From Bacteroidales bacterium (GTDB lineage: Bacteria > Bacteroidota > Bacteroidia > Bacteroidales > NBLH01): a DNA stretch of 22,645 bases. Made by a program: the position numbers and the translations under genes. The DNA lies in contig JAKIUH010000018.1 in assembly GCA_021647685.1 (NCBI GenBank), positions 1 to 22,645 of the forward strand. Direction: 5' to 3'. Positions 14,825 through 22,385 of the stretch are shown one piece after another. The notes under the pieces are model-generated. The model ran no database searches and was not told where the DNA came from. It was given only the letters and a program-made list of their open reading frames with translations. Positions within the stretch are counted from its first letter, which is position 1; each line of letters begins with the position of its first letter.

Positions 14825-15931
14825 TTATTCTAATCGTATTTGAAATTTTTTAATGCTAATTATTAGAAAAAATAGAGTAAAGGCTACCAAAATCAGAGTT
14901 TCTTTCCATACAAAAGCGAAGCTTGTTCCTTTTAGCATAATATCTTTTATAATGATAATAAACCAACGTGGCGGCATCAGATTTGCAACTATTTGTAATG
15001 CTATGGGCATATTTTCAATAGGATAAATAAAGCCGGATAAGAGAATTGTAGGAAGCAGAAGCCCAAACATTGATTTCATCATTGCAGCTTGTTGGTTATC
15101 AGTAGTAGTAGAAATTAAAATACCCAGCGAAAGTGCAAGTAAAATAAACAAAACATTTTCTGCCAATAAAAGTGGGATGCTACCTTGTACGGGCATTCCG
15201 AAAACATACATACCTAATACTATAATTGTTACGGCATTGATGAATGAGAGTATCACGTAGGGCATTACTTTACCAATAATAATTTGAGCGGGTTTTAAGG
15301 GCGATACCAAAAGTATTTCCATAGTTCCCATTTCTTTTTCGCGGGTGATGGAAATGGAAGTCATAATTGCAGATATAAGCATTAAAATCATTGCCATAAT
15401 GCCCGGAACAAACATAAATACACTTTTTAATTCAGGATTGTAAAACATACGTGTTTTTGTTTGTATTTGCATGGGTACATTACTTTGTACATTTAAGCGG
15501 TTTGAGTAATTAAGAATTATTGCAGAAGTGTAACTAACTATTAGGTTTGCCGTATTGGGGTCTGTAGCATCGGTAATGATTTGAATATTTGCTTTGCCGT
15601 ATTTTTCAAGTTTTTTTGCAAAATTATTTTCAAAAATAAGTATTTCTTTTACGTTTCCGGCTTTAAAAATACTTTCAATTTCATTGTCGGATGATAGATT
15701 TTTGTCTAAGATAAAATACTCTGAAGCTAATATTTTATTGGTGATTTGTTTGGTTATTTCGTCTTTTGAATGGTCCAGAATGGCAATTTTTACATTTTTT
15801 ATTTCATTGGTAATTACAAAACCAAAGAGCAATACTTGTGCAACGGGCATACCAAAAAGTATAATTAATGTACGGCGGTCCCTGAATATATGATAAAACT
15901 CTTTTTTTAAAAATCCGATAAAACGTTTCAT
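14825..15931 (-). CDS. ABC-2 type permease of the export operon (first permease)
   Basis: The 368-residue protein is a diverged paralogue of the following permease: basic start (KRFIGFLKKEFYHIFRDRRT), first helix at about 22-42, a periplasmic domain to about 170, then helices including FMFVPGIMAMILMLISAIMT, the coupling segment TREKEMGTMEILLVSPLKP, and SLGILISTTTDNQQAAM. The last helix ends with a short basic tail. The two permeases share the pattern of REKE(I/M)GT and TxTxNQ, so they probably arose by duplication and pair with each other. It is preceded by a 211-base repeat-bearing spacer after the ATPase gene, so the operon may have an internal break here. Confidence 0.88.
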   Translation of the reverse strand: MKRFIGFLKKEFYHIFRDRRTLIILFGMPVAQVLLFGFVITNEIKNVKIAILDHSKDEITKQITNKILASEYFILDKNLSSDNEIESIFKAGNVKEILIFENNFAKKLEKYGKANIQIITDATDPNTANLIVSYTSAIILNYSNRLNVQSNVPMQIQTKTRMFYNPELKSVFMFVPGIMAMILMLISAIMTSISITREKEMGTMEILLVSPLKPAQIIIGKVMPYVILSFINAVTIIVLGMYVFGMPVQGSIPLLLAENVLFILLALSLGILISTTTDNQQAAMMKSMFGLLLPTILLSGFIYPIENMPIALQIVANLMPPRWFIIIIKDIMLKGTSFAFVWKETLILVAFTLFFLIISIKKFQIRLE

Positions 15932-16142
15932 AATTTTAAAATTTAATAATACCTTTTTTATTTAACTATATAAGGCATATGAGAACATATAAGTTTTGTA
16001 CTTCGCTTTTTTTTAGCAATCCGCCGAAGGACGGACAAGTTTTAACAATGAAACCATTCAACAATTTAATTTATAACCATATAAGGCATATGAGAACATA
16101 TAAGTTTTTGTTGTAATCTGATTATCAGTATGTTTTATCAAT
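15932..16142. repeat. Repeat cluster inside the export operon
   Basis: The spacer holds two identical 30-bp copies (15968-15997 and 16079-16108) of a sequence beginning ATATAAGGCATATGAGAACA. Between them, at 16015-16050, is a copy of the CCGCCGAAGGACGGACAAGT block also found diverged at 1825-1860. No promoter or T-rich terminator is obvious, although the copies could slow or process the transcript between the ATPase and permease genes. Confidence 0.65.
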
Positions 16143-16883
16143 TTAAGCATTTGTTTTTCTTGCTAATTTTAAAAATACTTGGTCCATGTTATCAACTTTA
16201 TACTGTTTTATTAAATTTTCTGGTGTATCAAGAGCTTCAATTTTTCCATCAACCATAATTGATAAACGATTGCAATATTCTGCCTCATCCATATAATGAG
16301 TGGTTACAAAAACGGTTATCCCTGCATCTGCAGCTTCGTAAATTAAATCCCAAAACTGACGGCGAGTAATGGGATCTACACCACCGGTTGGTTCATCGAG
16401 AAAAACAATTTTAGGATTATGAATAATGGCAATGGAAAAAGCTAATTTTTGTTTCCAACCTAAGGGTAATGATTTAATGAGTTTGTTTTTTTTATCACTC
16501 AAATTAAATTTTTGAATAAGTTTATCTGATTTTTGTTTTATTTCTTTATCGGATAAACCATAAATTCCTGCATAAAATTTTATGTTTTCGGTAATGGTGA
16601 GGTCTTCATATAATGAAAATTTTTGACTCATGTAACCAATATTTTTTTTAATATTTTCGGTTTGTGTATAAGCATCAAAACCTGCTACCGAAATATCGCC
16701 GGATGTAGGAATGGATAAGCCACACAGAATTCGTATTGCAGTGGTTTTTCCTGCTCCATTGGCACCCAGAAATCCGAAAATTTCTCCTTTATATACATCA
16801 AAAGTAAGGTGATCATTAGCAACAAAATCCCCAAATTTTTTTACCAGATTTTTTACCTGAATAACTTTTTCTTTTTTTACCAT
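16143..16883 (-). CDS. ABC exporter ATPase B (degenerate signature motif)
   Basis: I choose ATG 16883 (246 residues, MVKKEKVIQVKNLVKKFG) because ABC domains normally start about there; an ATG at 16925 would add 14 residues without a ribosome site. Walker A is GANGAGKTT (40-48), the Q-loop has Q87 (YMSQKFSLY), Walker B is IVFLDEP (159-165) with the catalytic Glu, and the H-loop has H196 (TTHYMDEA). The signature reads LPLGWKQ (139-145) instead of LSGGQ. This is the pattern of the C-terminal half of the double ATPase YbhF. It should pair with ATPase A to drive the two permeases at the cytoplasmic face of the inner membrane. Confidence 0.9.
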   Translation of the reverse strand: MVKKEKVIQVKNLVKKFGDFVANDHLTFDVYKGEIFGFLGANGAGKTTAIRILCGLSIPTSGDISVAGFDAYTQTENIKKNIGYMSQKFSLYEDLTITENIKFYAGIYGLSDKEIKQKSDKLIQKFNLSDKKNKLIKSLPLGWKQKLAFSIAIIHNPKIVFLDEPTGGVDPITRRQFWDLIYEAADAGITVFVTTHYMDEAEYCNRLSIMVDGKIEALDTPENLIKQYKVDNMDQVFLKLARKTNA

Positions 16884-16950
16884 ATAATTATTGTTCTTGA
16901 CCGCATAAGTTGTATAAGTAAACATGAATATAGAACTGCATAGTAATTAT

Positions 16951-17850
16951 TTAGGTCATTAATTCCATAAAACAGTCTTCGATGTTTGCTTGTATTTTAT
17001 TGATTTCTATATTTTTATGGTTGTTTTTTTGTAAGTAATGCTTTAGTTCTTCATTATTTATTTTACTGTTAATGCTTGTATAATGAATGTTTTGTCCGAA
17101 CAAAAAAGCTGAATGTGTATCGGAAAAATTACGTAAATCATGTAAAAGTTTGTGCATATTTTCAGTTTTTACGGCTATAAGTTCATGCTTAAAACTTTTT
17201 ACAATATTATCGGGTGTATCTATTTGCATGATTTGTCCATTTTGTATAAGAGCCACTCGATCACATAAACTTGCTTCGTCCATATAAGGTGTTGATACCA
17301 ATATAGTTATTCCCTTTTCTTTTAATCGTTGAAGCATATCCCAAAATTCTTTACGCGATACCGCATCTACACCGGTTGTGGGTTCATCAAGAACTAAAAT
17401 CTCCGGTTTATGAATTAAAGCGCAAGAAAGAGCCAATTTTTGTTTCATTCCTCCTGATAGTTTACCCGCACGCCGCTTTTTAAAAGGCTCTATTTGTTTG
17501 TAAATATCTTTAATTAAATCATAATTTTCTTCAATAGTAGTACCAAAAACGGTAGCAAAAAAGTTTAGGTTCTCCTCAACACTTAAATCTTGATAAAGTG
17601 AAAATCTGCCGGGCATATAACCAATAATTTGCCGTATTTTTTTATAATCTTTAACTACATCGTAGCCGTTTAATATAGCTTTGCCCTCATCGGGTAATAT
17701 CAATGAAGTTAATATTCTGAATATTGTTGTTTTACCCGCACCATCAGGACCAATTAAACCGAATAGTTCTGCTTGCTCAACACTAAAATTAATATTACTG
17801 ACCGCTAAGGTATCGCCGTAAGATTTTTTTATATTTTGTACTGAAATCAT
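16951..17850 (-). CDS. ABC exporter ATPase A (canonical signature, missing H-loop His)
   Basis: The 299-residue protein has Walker A GPDGAGKTT (34-42), signature LSGGMKQ (131-137) and Walker B ILVLDEP (151-157) with the catalytic Glu. It departs from the norm at two positions: the Q-loop reads YMPGRFSLY, with G81 in place of Gln, and the H-loop reads STPYMDEA, with P188 in place of His. This matches the N-terminal half of the double ATPase YbhF, which is here a separate gene. A C-terminal extension of about 80 residues follows the ABC core. ATPase B follows after 67 bases counted to its chosen start. Confidence 0.92.
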   Translation of the reverse strand: MISVQNIKKSYGDTLAVSNINFSVEQAELFGLIGPDGAGKTTIFRILTSLILPDEGKAILNGYDVVKDYKKIRQIIGYMPGRFSLYQDLSVEENLNFFATVFGTTIEENYDLIKDIYKQIEPFKKRRAGKLSGGMKQKLALSCALIHKPEILVLDEPTTGVDAVSRKEFWDMLQRLKEKGITILVSTPYMDEASLCDRVALIQNGQIMQIDTPDNIVKSFKHELIAVKTENMHKLLHDLRNFSDTHSAFLFGQNIHYTSINSKINNEELKHYLQKNNHKNIEINKIQANIEDCFMELMT

Positions 17851-17857
17851 TTTGTGC

Positions 17858-17928
17858 TTTTAATATTGAACCATATCAGGAATTTTTAATATTGAACCAT
17901 ATAAGCCATATTAGAGCATATAAGTTAA
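17858..17928. repeat. Short repeats between the adaptor and ATPase A genes
   Basis: TTTTAATATTGAACCATAT occurs at 17858-17876 and again at 17884-17902, 26 bases apart. The second copy runs into 17899-17928, a diverged copy of the 30-bp repeat seen twice at 15968 and 16079. Confidence 0.6.
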
Positions 17929-17961
17929 TTGCTTTGCTATTTTATAATATCATTATACCGT

Positions 17962-18840
17962 TTAAAATTTCACTTCACCGGGCATTCCTATTTTTAAATT
18001 TCCATCGTTTTTAACCAACAATTTGACAGCATATACCAATTTCACTCTTTCTTCTTTTGTTTGAATTATTTTGGGCGTAAATTCAGCAGTTGATGATATC
18101 CAACTTACCGTTCCATCTAATTCCGTATTTTCATTTTCATTTTTATCAATATAAACTTTTGCTTTTTGACCAATTTTTATGTGTGGCAATTGTGCACCCG
18201 AAACATATACTTTTAATTCCATAGTATCTAAATTGGCAATTTTATATAATGATTTTCCGGGTAAAGCTAATTCAAATACTTCGGCATATTTTTCGAGAAC
18301 AGTTCCGTTTATCGGATTAATAATTTTGCATTTATTCAAGTTAATTTTCAATTCTTCAATTTGTGCATTTACTTGATTATATTTGCTTAAAATAGCACTA
18401 TTTTTCACTTTAACGCTTTCGATTTGACGGTCAATCACTTTAATTTTACCGATAATATCATCGTATTGTTTTTGGGTGGCAGCACTATCGGCAATTAAAT
18501 TTTCAATACGTTTTTTTTCTATCAATAAAACATTTTTTTGTTCGTCAAGCACTTTGATTTGCGAAAGTACATCTTTTGAATTGGCATTAATTTCTTCTTT
18601 TACGGCTTGCAATTGTTTTAGTTTTGTTGTTAAAACAGCCGAATCTATTAAACCTATTGTATCTCCGGCATTTAATTTTTGACCGGTTTCTATATTAAAT
18701 TTTAATAGTTTCCCTGTCGATTCTGCTGATATTAATGTTTCAACAGCCTCAAAATTTCCATATGCATCGGCTTTATCATTATTTCCGACACATGATTGTA
18801 AAATAAATAGCAGTCCCGCTAAAATGATGAAATCTCTCAT
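17962..18840 (-). CDS. HlyD-family adaptor, lipoprotein
   Basis: The 292-residue protein is the periplasmic adaptor that links the inner-membrane exporter to the TolC channel. It has a lipoprotein signal (LLFILQSC, Cys17) in place of the membrane anchor seen in YbhG or HlyD. The first biotinyl-lipoyl half is at about 40-65 (ESTGKLLKFNIETGQKLNAG), a helical hairpin follows at about 70-170 with heptad-like Leu/Ile and many Lys/Glu, and the second half starts near INPINGTVLEKYAEV (176-190). The beta-barrel part contains LDTMELKVYVSGAQLPHIKIG. It lies 27 bases downstream of the TolC gene. The start is the ATG at 18840. Confidence 0.9.
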   Translation of the reverse strand: MRDFIILAGLLFILQSCVGNNDKADAYGNFEAVETLISAESTGKLLKFNIETGQKLNAGDTIGLIDSAVLTTKLKQLQAVKEEINANSKDVLSQIKVLDEQKNVLLIEKKRIENLIADSAATQKQYDDIIGKIKVIDRQIESVKVKNSAILSKYNQVNAQIEELKINLNKCKIINPINGTVLEKYAEVFELALPGKSLYKIANLDTMELKVYVSGAQLPHIKIGQKAKVYIDKNENENTELDGTVSWISSTAEFTPKIIQTKEERVKLVYAVKLLVKNDGNLKIGMPGEVKF

Positions 18841-18867
18841 AATTTTTTGTTTTTTAAAATCATATAA

Positions 18868-20127
18868 CTATCTTCCAATCAATGTATTATATTTTACAAT
18901 TGCTTGTAATCGTTGAATTTTGTGTAAGCTACGATTTACCTTTGCCATTGTTTCATTATTAAGTTCACGTATGTATTCACTGGATGTAATAACGCCATTT
19001 CTTAATTGCGATGCTTTTGTTTTGCTGATACGTTGTCGTATCTCAATAATTTTTTCATCTTTTGTTAATAAATCATTCATTTTTTTAATTTCGCTCTTTT
19101 CCTTACTGATGGCTGTTTGCAAATTTTTGTTAAAAACTTCTTTTTGAGTATTAACCATATCTTGTTGAATGGCAAATATTTGTTTTTCACGTTTCGTTTT
19201 ATTCCAATCCCAAATTGTCCAGCTTAAATTTAAACCGAATGTATAAATTATATCTGCCTGATCTTGCAGCATATTAAGTCCCGGGTAACCGTAGCCAAAA
19301 GTTCCAAAAGCTGCTATATAAGGAAAGCGTTTTACTTGATTTAATTCTGCAGAGTTTTGCAATTGTTTTTGTTGAGCACTGAATAAATCATATTCGGGAC
19401 GCTTAATTACAGGGTTTTCAGGAACTGCGGTAATTTGCGGTAATTTTAAATATGTTTCAGGTGATATAGTTGTGTCCATCAGATTGGCTAATATTTCCAA
19501 ACCGCTGTTTTTTCCTGCATCTAATTCACTAATATTCTGTTCTGTTTTTAAAATTTCGGCAGTAAGTACATCGGCATCTCCGGGTAATAATACTCCGTTT
19601 TTAACCCCTGATTGAACAATTTTCAGTTGTTCGTTTAATGTTTTCCTGGTCAATTCCAATAAGCGTTTTTGCTCTTGAAACAGTAGAATAAGAAAATATA
19701 CATCGTTAATTTGTTCGTTTAGTGTATAAAGTTTTACTTTCGTATTTTTATTTTGAACGGCTAATGTACTTTCTTCTAAGGTTTTTTGCTTTTTTGTTAA
19801 TCCGCCGTCAAATAGTACCTGCTTTGCCTCCAGCATAATTTTATATTGGTCGTTTCCAATTACAGGAATCTGCAACATTGGGTTGTCCGATACATAATGC
19901 GGAACATCTGATACATGAATATATTGCCCAGTCAAGTTCAAAACCGGATAATAAATGGTTTTGATATTTTTTATTTTGAGTCTGTTTGCTTTTAAATTGT
20001 TTTCAAAATCTTTATTTAGCGGATAAGTTGCTATTGTTCGTTGGCGACAATATTGCAAATTAAGAGTATCTTGCGCATACAAATTGCCGTACAAAATCGT
20101 AAACACTATTAATACAAATTTCTTCAT
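18868..20127 (-). CDS. TolC-family outer-membrane channel protein
   Basis: The 419-residue protein begins with a signal peptide (KKFVLIVFTILYGNLYA, then QDTLNL). It has the two-fold TolC helical pattern: long Lys/Glu/Asn/Leu helices at about 130-200 and 330-400, with strand regions such as LNLTGQYIHVSDVP and AAFGTFGYGYPG that would form the outer-membrane barrel. The DGGLTKKQKTLEES and WDWNKTKREKQ segments match the positions after each strand pair in the family. As a trimer it would pass the exporter's substrate out of the cell. The adaptor gene is 27 bases downstream and the TetR gene ends 23 bases upstream, consistent with one operon. Confidence 0.9.
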   Translation of the reverse strand: MKKFVLIVFTILYGNLYAQDTLNLQYCRQRTIATYPLNKDFENNLKANRLKIKNIKTIYYPVLNLTGQYIHVSDVPHYVSDNPMLQIPVIGNDQYKIMLEAKQVLFDGGLTKKQKTLEESTLAVQNKNTKVKLYTLNEQINDVYFLILLFQEQKRLLELTRKTLNEQLKIVQSGVKNGVLLPGDADVLTAEILKTEQNISELDAGKNSGLEILANLMDTTISPETYLKLPQITAVPENPVIKRPEYDLFSAQQKQLQNSAELNQVKRFPYIAAFGTFGYGYPGLNMLQDQADIIYTFGLNLSWTIWDWNKTKREKQIFAIQQDMVNTQKEVFNKNLQTAISKEKSEIKKMNDLLTKDEKIIEIRQRISKTKASQLRNGVITSSEYIRELNNETMAKVNRSLHKIQRLQAIVKYNTLIGR

Positions 20128-20150
20128 TAGTAAGTATATTTTATTTTAAA

Positions 20151-20780
20151 TTAATTTAATGTTTTCTCCGGTTTTAACATATTAATAATTAATGTACTCA
20201 CTTCTTCTTTACGCTGTGCTAAAAATTCATCCACCGCATTTTTATTGTTATCAAAAATGAGCACTTCAAATAAGGGGCGGCTGATAAATGGAAAAATTAT
20301 TAAGCCCAGCATATTTATTATTAAATTTTTAGGATTAACATTTTTAATATTTCCTTTTTTTATTTCCTTTTCGACTAGTTGTTCAAAAGCCTTTATATTT
20401 ACTCCTGCTCTGGATATTACTTTAATGGCAAAACTTGCATTTCCTTTTTTAATTTCATTAAGCATGAACATAGGAATAAAAGGATTTTTACTCAACATAT
20501 CAATATAGGCATGAATAAATTTCTCGAATTTGATAAAAATATCGTCATCAGAATTAAATATATTAAAAATATCGGGGAAAAACTTACTGGCGAAAAATTC
20601 AAAAACAGCTGCAAATAATTTGTCTTTACTCCGGTAATAATAATGTAGTAATGATTTATTAATTCCTGCTTCATCGGCAATTTCTTGCATACGTGCACCA
20701 TCACTGCCTTTTCTAACAAATACTTTTTTGGCAGCATTAAATATTTTTTCTTCGGTATTTTCTTTATCTGATTTTTTCAT
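20151..20780 (-). CDS. TetR/AcrR-family regulator of the export operon
   Basis: The 209-residue protein has a standard TetR N-terminal DNA-binding domain: IFNAAKKVFVRKGSDGARMQEIADEAGINKS with the helix-turn-helix at about residues 28-48, followed by LLHYYYRSKDKLFAAVFEFF. The C-terminal helical domain (about 65-205) would bind a ligand, often a substrate of the neighbouring exporter. As the first gene of the operon it parallels CecR in the cecR-ybhGFSR set of enterobacteria. A 36-bp imperfect palindrome sits at its promoter, so autorepression is likely. The ligand is unknown. Confidence 0.92.
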   Translation of the reverse strand: MKKSDKENTEEKIFNAAKKVFVRKGSDGARMQEIADEAGINKSLLHYYYRSKDKLFAAVFEFFASKFFPDIFNIFNSDDDIFIKFEKFIHAYIDMLSKNPFIPMFMLNEIKKGNASFAIKVISRAGVNIKAFEQLVEKEIKKGNIKNVNPKNLIINMLGLIIFPFISRPLFEVLIFDNNKNAVDEFLAQRKEEVSTLIINMLKPEKTLN

Positions 20781-20788
20781 TCTTTTTA

Positions 20789-20824
20789 ACCATATGATTT
20801 AACTATTAAGTTTAACTATTTGGT
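20789..20824. promoter_or_regulatory. Probable TetR operator (36-bp imperfect palindrome)
   Basis: The sequence from ACCA (20789) to TGGT (20824) reads similarly on both strands, with 13 of 18 half-site positions matching by hand comparison. It also contains TTTAACTATT twice (20798-20807 and 20811-20820). It abuts the -7 element and would cover the transcription start, so a dimer bound here should block the promoter. Confidence 0.55.
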
Positions 20825-20855
20825 CAAAATTAGAATAATTTTATAATATCACAAA
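20825..20855 (-). promoter_or_regulatory. Promoter of the tetR-exporter operon
   Basis: On the - strand TTTG (20852-20855) and TAATTTTG (20825-20832) are separated by exactly 19 bases, a full match to the Bacteroidetes TTTG-N19-TAnnTTTG consensus. Transcription would begin a few bases into the palindrome and reach the TetR ATG after about 40 bases. Confidence 0.7.
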
Positions 20856-20909
20856 TTTATTTTGAAAAATATTTATGCAATTAAATACATGTGGTTGGTA
20901 ATCAGTATG

Positions 20910-22250
20910 TTATTTTTTTGCCTTTTTTAAAGTCCGGTTCAATAAAACTGTATAAATAGGCTGATTGCCTAAAGCAGTAGTAAATAATGAAGCTGCAACC
21001 GATGTAAAAATTAAAGGCAATATTAACTCAAAATTTGAAGTCATTTCCACAGCAAGTATTAGTCCGGTAAGCGGAGCTCTTATAGTTGCGGCAAATATTC
21101 CTGCCATTCCTGCAACTGCAAAAATCCCCGGATTTGATACGGTTTCCGGTAGATAGTATTGTGTTAAAGTTCCAAATATTATTCCGGTAAGCACTCCAAT
21201 TGCTAAAAGAGGAGCGAATATCCCACCGGGTAAACCAATACCATAGCTGAAAATGGTCAATATAAACCTGCCCAGAAATAAAATTAATAGAAATTGTAAA
21301 GTAAATGAATTATCTAAAGCCAATCTTATTGTCTTATATCCTCCGCCTATCATATCAGGGCTATAAATACCTATTACAGCAATTAATACACCGGAAACTA
21401 TGCTTAAAAGTAATAGTTTCTTTTTATAATTATTGAAAAAATCTAAGGACAATATAAGCAGCTTATTGAAAAAAAAGCCGATAAAACTTAGTATAATTCC
21501 TAAAAAAATAAACAACCAAAGATTTGACAGTGCAGGTGCTTTAAAAAGAGTCATTTTTATGACAGGATTTGCTCCGATTAATGCTCTTGAGACTAAATCT
21601 GAAGTTCCGGATGCTAGCATAATGGCAGCTACTGAAAAAAAATTGTGTTTAAAATGTCCGTGCATCTCTTCAATTACAAAAATTATTCCTGAAAAAGGAG
21701 CATTAAAAGCACTTGCAAGACCTGCTGCTGCCCCTGCTGAAATTAAGGGATTATTTTCCTCATCAGCTTGTTTAAAAATATCTTTAATCATTTTCCCTAT
21801 GTTTGCTCCTAATTGAATGGTGGGACCTTCTCTACCCAACAAAAACCCACTTCCTAACGAGAATAATGATGCAATAAATTTTACAGGTATTACTTTTTTC
21901 CATCGCAAAGGGCGAAGATTATCCAAAGCTCCTTCAATTTCTTGTACTCCGCTACCCGATGCTTCCGGTGCAAATTTTTTTATTAAAAATAAAGATACGG
22001 CTACTCCGCTTATACCTATTAAAATAGGGAAAAACCAATTATACACATTGCCTTTTTCAACAATAATGTACAAATTATCACGGAAAACTTCAATATTTTG
22101 AAGTAAATAGCGAAAAACGGAACCAATAATGCCCGATACCAAACCAACAATGAATGCAAAGAAAATCAATCGGAAATTTTTTGCATTAGCGTCTATGAAT
22201 CTTTGTGCTGATAAAGTACTTTTTTCATGCTTTAAGAATGGAAACTTCAT
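20910..22250 (-). CDS. ClC-family chloride/proton antiporter
   Basis: The 446-residue inner-membrane protein has the ClC signatures in order: GSGVQEIEGAL (99-109; GSGIPE in E. coli ClcA), GREGP (139-143) with gating Glu E141, FNAPFSGIIFVIEEM (182-196) with the proton glutamate at E195, GGIFAPLLA (342-350), and the anion-site Tyr at Y433 (QPIYTVLL). Both glutamates point to 2 Cl-/1 H+ exchange rather than a channel. There is no C-terminal CBS pair; the protein ends after LNRTLKKAKK. The unusual feature is Gln103 in place of the selectivity-filter proline. It is likely transcribed alone from the promoter at 22271-22301, and may aid acid resistance or charge balance. Confidence 0.93.
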   Translation of the reverse strand: MKFPFLKHEKSTLSAQRFIDANAKNFRLIFFAFIVGLVSGIIGSVFRYLLQNIEVFRDNLYIIVEKGNVYNWFFPILIGISGVAVSLFLIKKFAPEASGSGVQEIEGALDNLRPLRWKKVIPVKFIASLFSLGSGFLLGREGPTIQLGANIGKMIKDIFKQADEENNPLISAGAAAGLASAFNAPFSGIIFVIEEMHGHFKHNFFSVAAIMLASGTSDLVSRALIGANPVIKMTLFKAPALSNLWLFIFLGIILSFIGFFFNKLLILSLDFFNNYKKKLLLLSIVSGVLIAVIGIYSPDMIGGGYKTIRLALDNSFTLQFLLILFLGRFILTIFSYGIGLPGGIFAPLLAIGVLTGIIFGTLTQYYLPETVSNPGIFAVAGMAGIFAATIRAPLTGLILAVEMTSNFELILPLIFTSVAASLFTTALGNQPIYTVLLNRTLKKAKK

Positions 22251-22270
22251 GGAATAATTTTTTATCTGTT

Positions 22271-22301
22271 CAAATTTATCAAAAAAGGTGTTGTCTGCAA
22301 A
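22271..22301 (-). promoter_or_regulatory. Promoter of the ClC gene
   Basis: On the - strand TTTG (22298-22301) and TAAATTTG (22271-22278) are 19 bases apart, matching the Bacteroidetes consensus. The ATG at 22250 follows after about 20 bases, giving a very short leader. Confidence 0.65.
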
Positions 22302-22351
22302 TTTCAGAACTCTTTAAGGATAAGTTAAAAGAAAAAATTCTCTTCACATAT

Positions 22352-22385
22352 ACAAAAAGTAGAATTCTAATAACTCTACTTCTTT
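22352..22385 (-). terminator. Likely intrinsic terminator of the flavin reductase-like gene
   Basis: AAGTAGA (22357-22363) pairs with TCTACTT (22375-22381), with an 11-base loop. On the - strand the stem is followed by a short T-run. The stem includes the gene's stop codon at 22376-22378. Confidence 0.5.

Noticed and set aside
16884..16925. 14-residue N-terminal extension of ABC ATPase B
   Set aside because: No ribosome site is visible, the extension is outside the ABC fold, and its DNA resembles nearby spacer repeats.
16123..20910. ATCAGTATGTT shared near the 3' ends of the ATPase B and ClC genes
   Set aside because: Only 11 bases match exactly in AT-rich sequence; too short to call a repeat without a genome count.
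21433..22101. Two long + strand frames (127 and 94 codons) opposite the ClC gene
   Set aside because: Both mirror conserved ClC motifs on the other strand and have no plausible domain or ribosome site.
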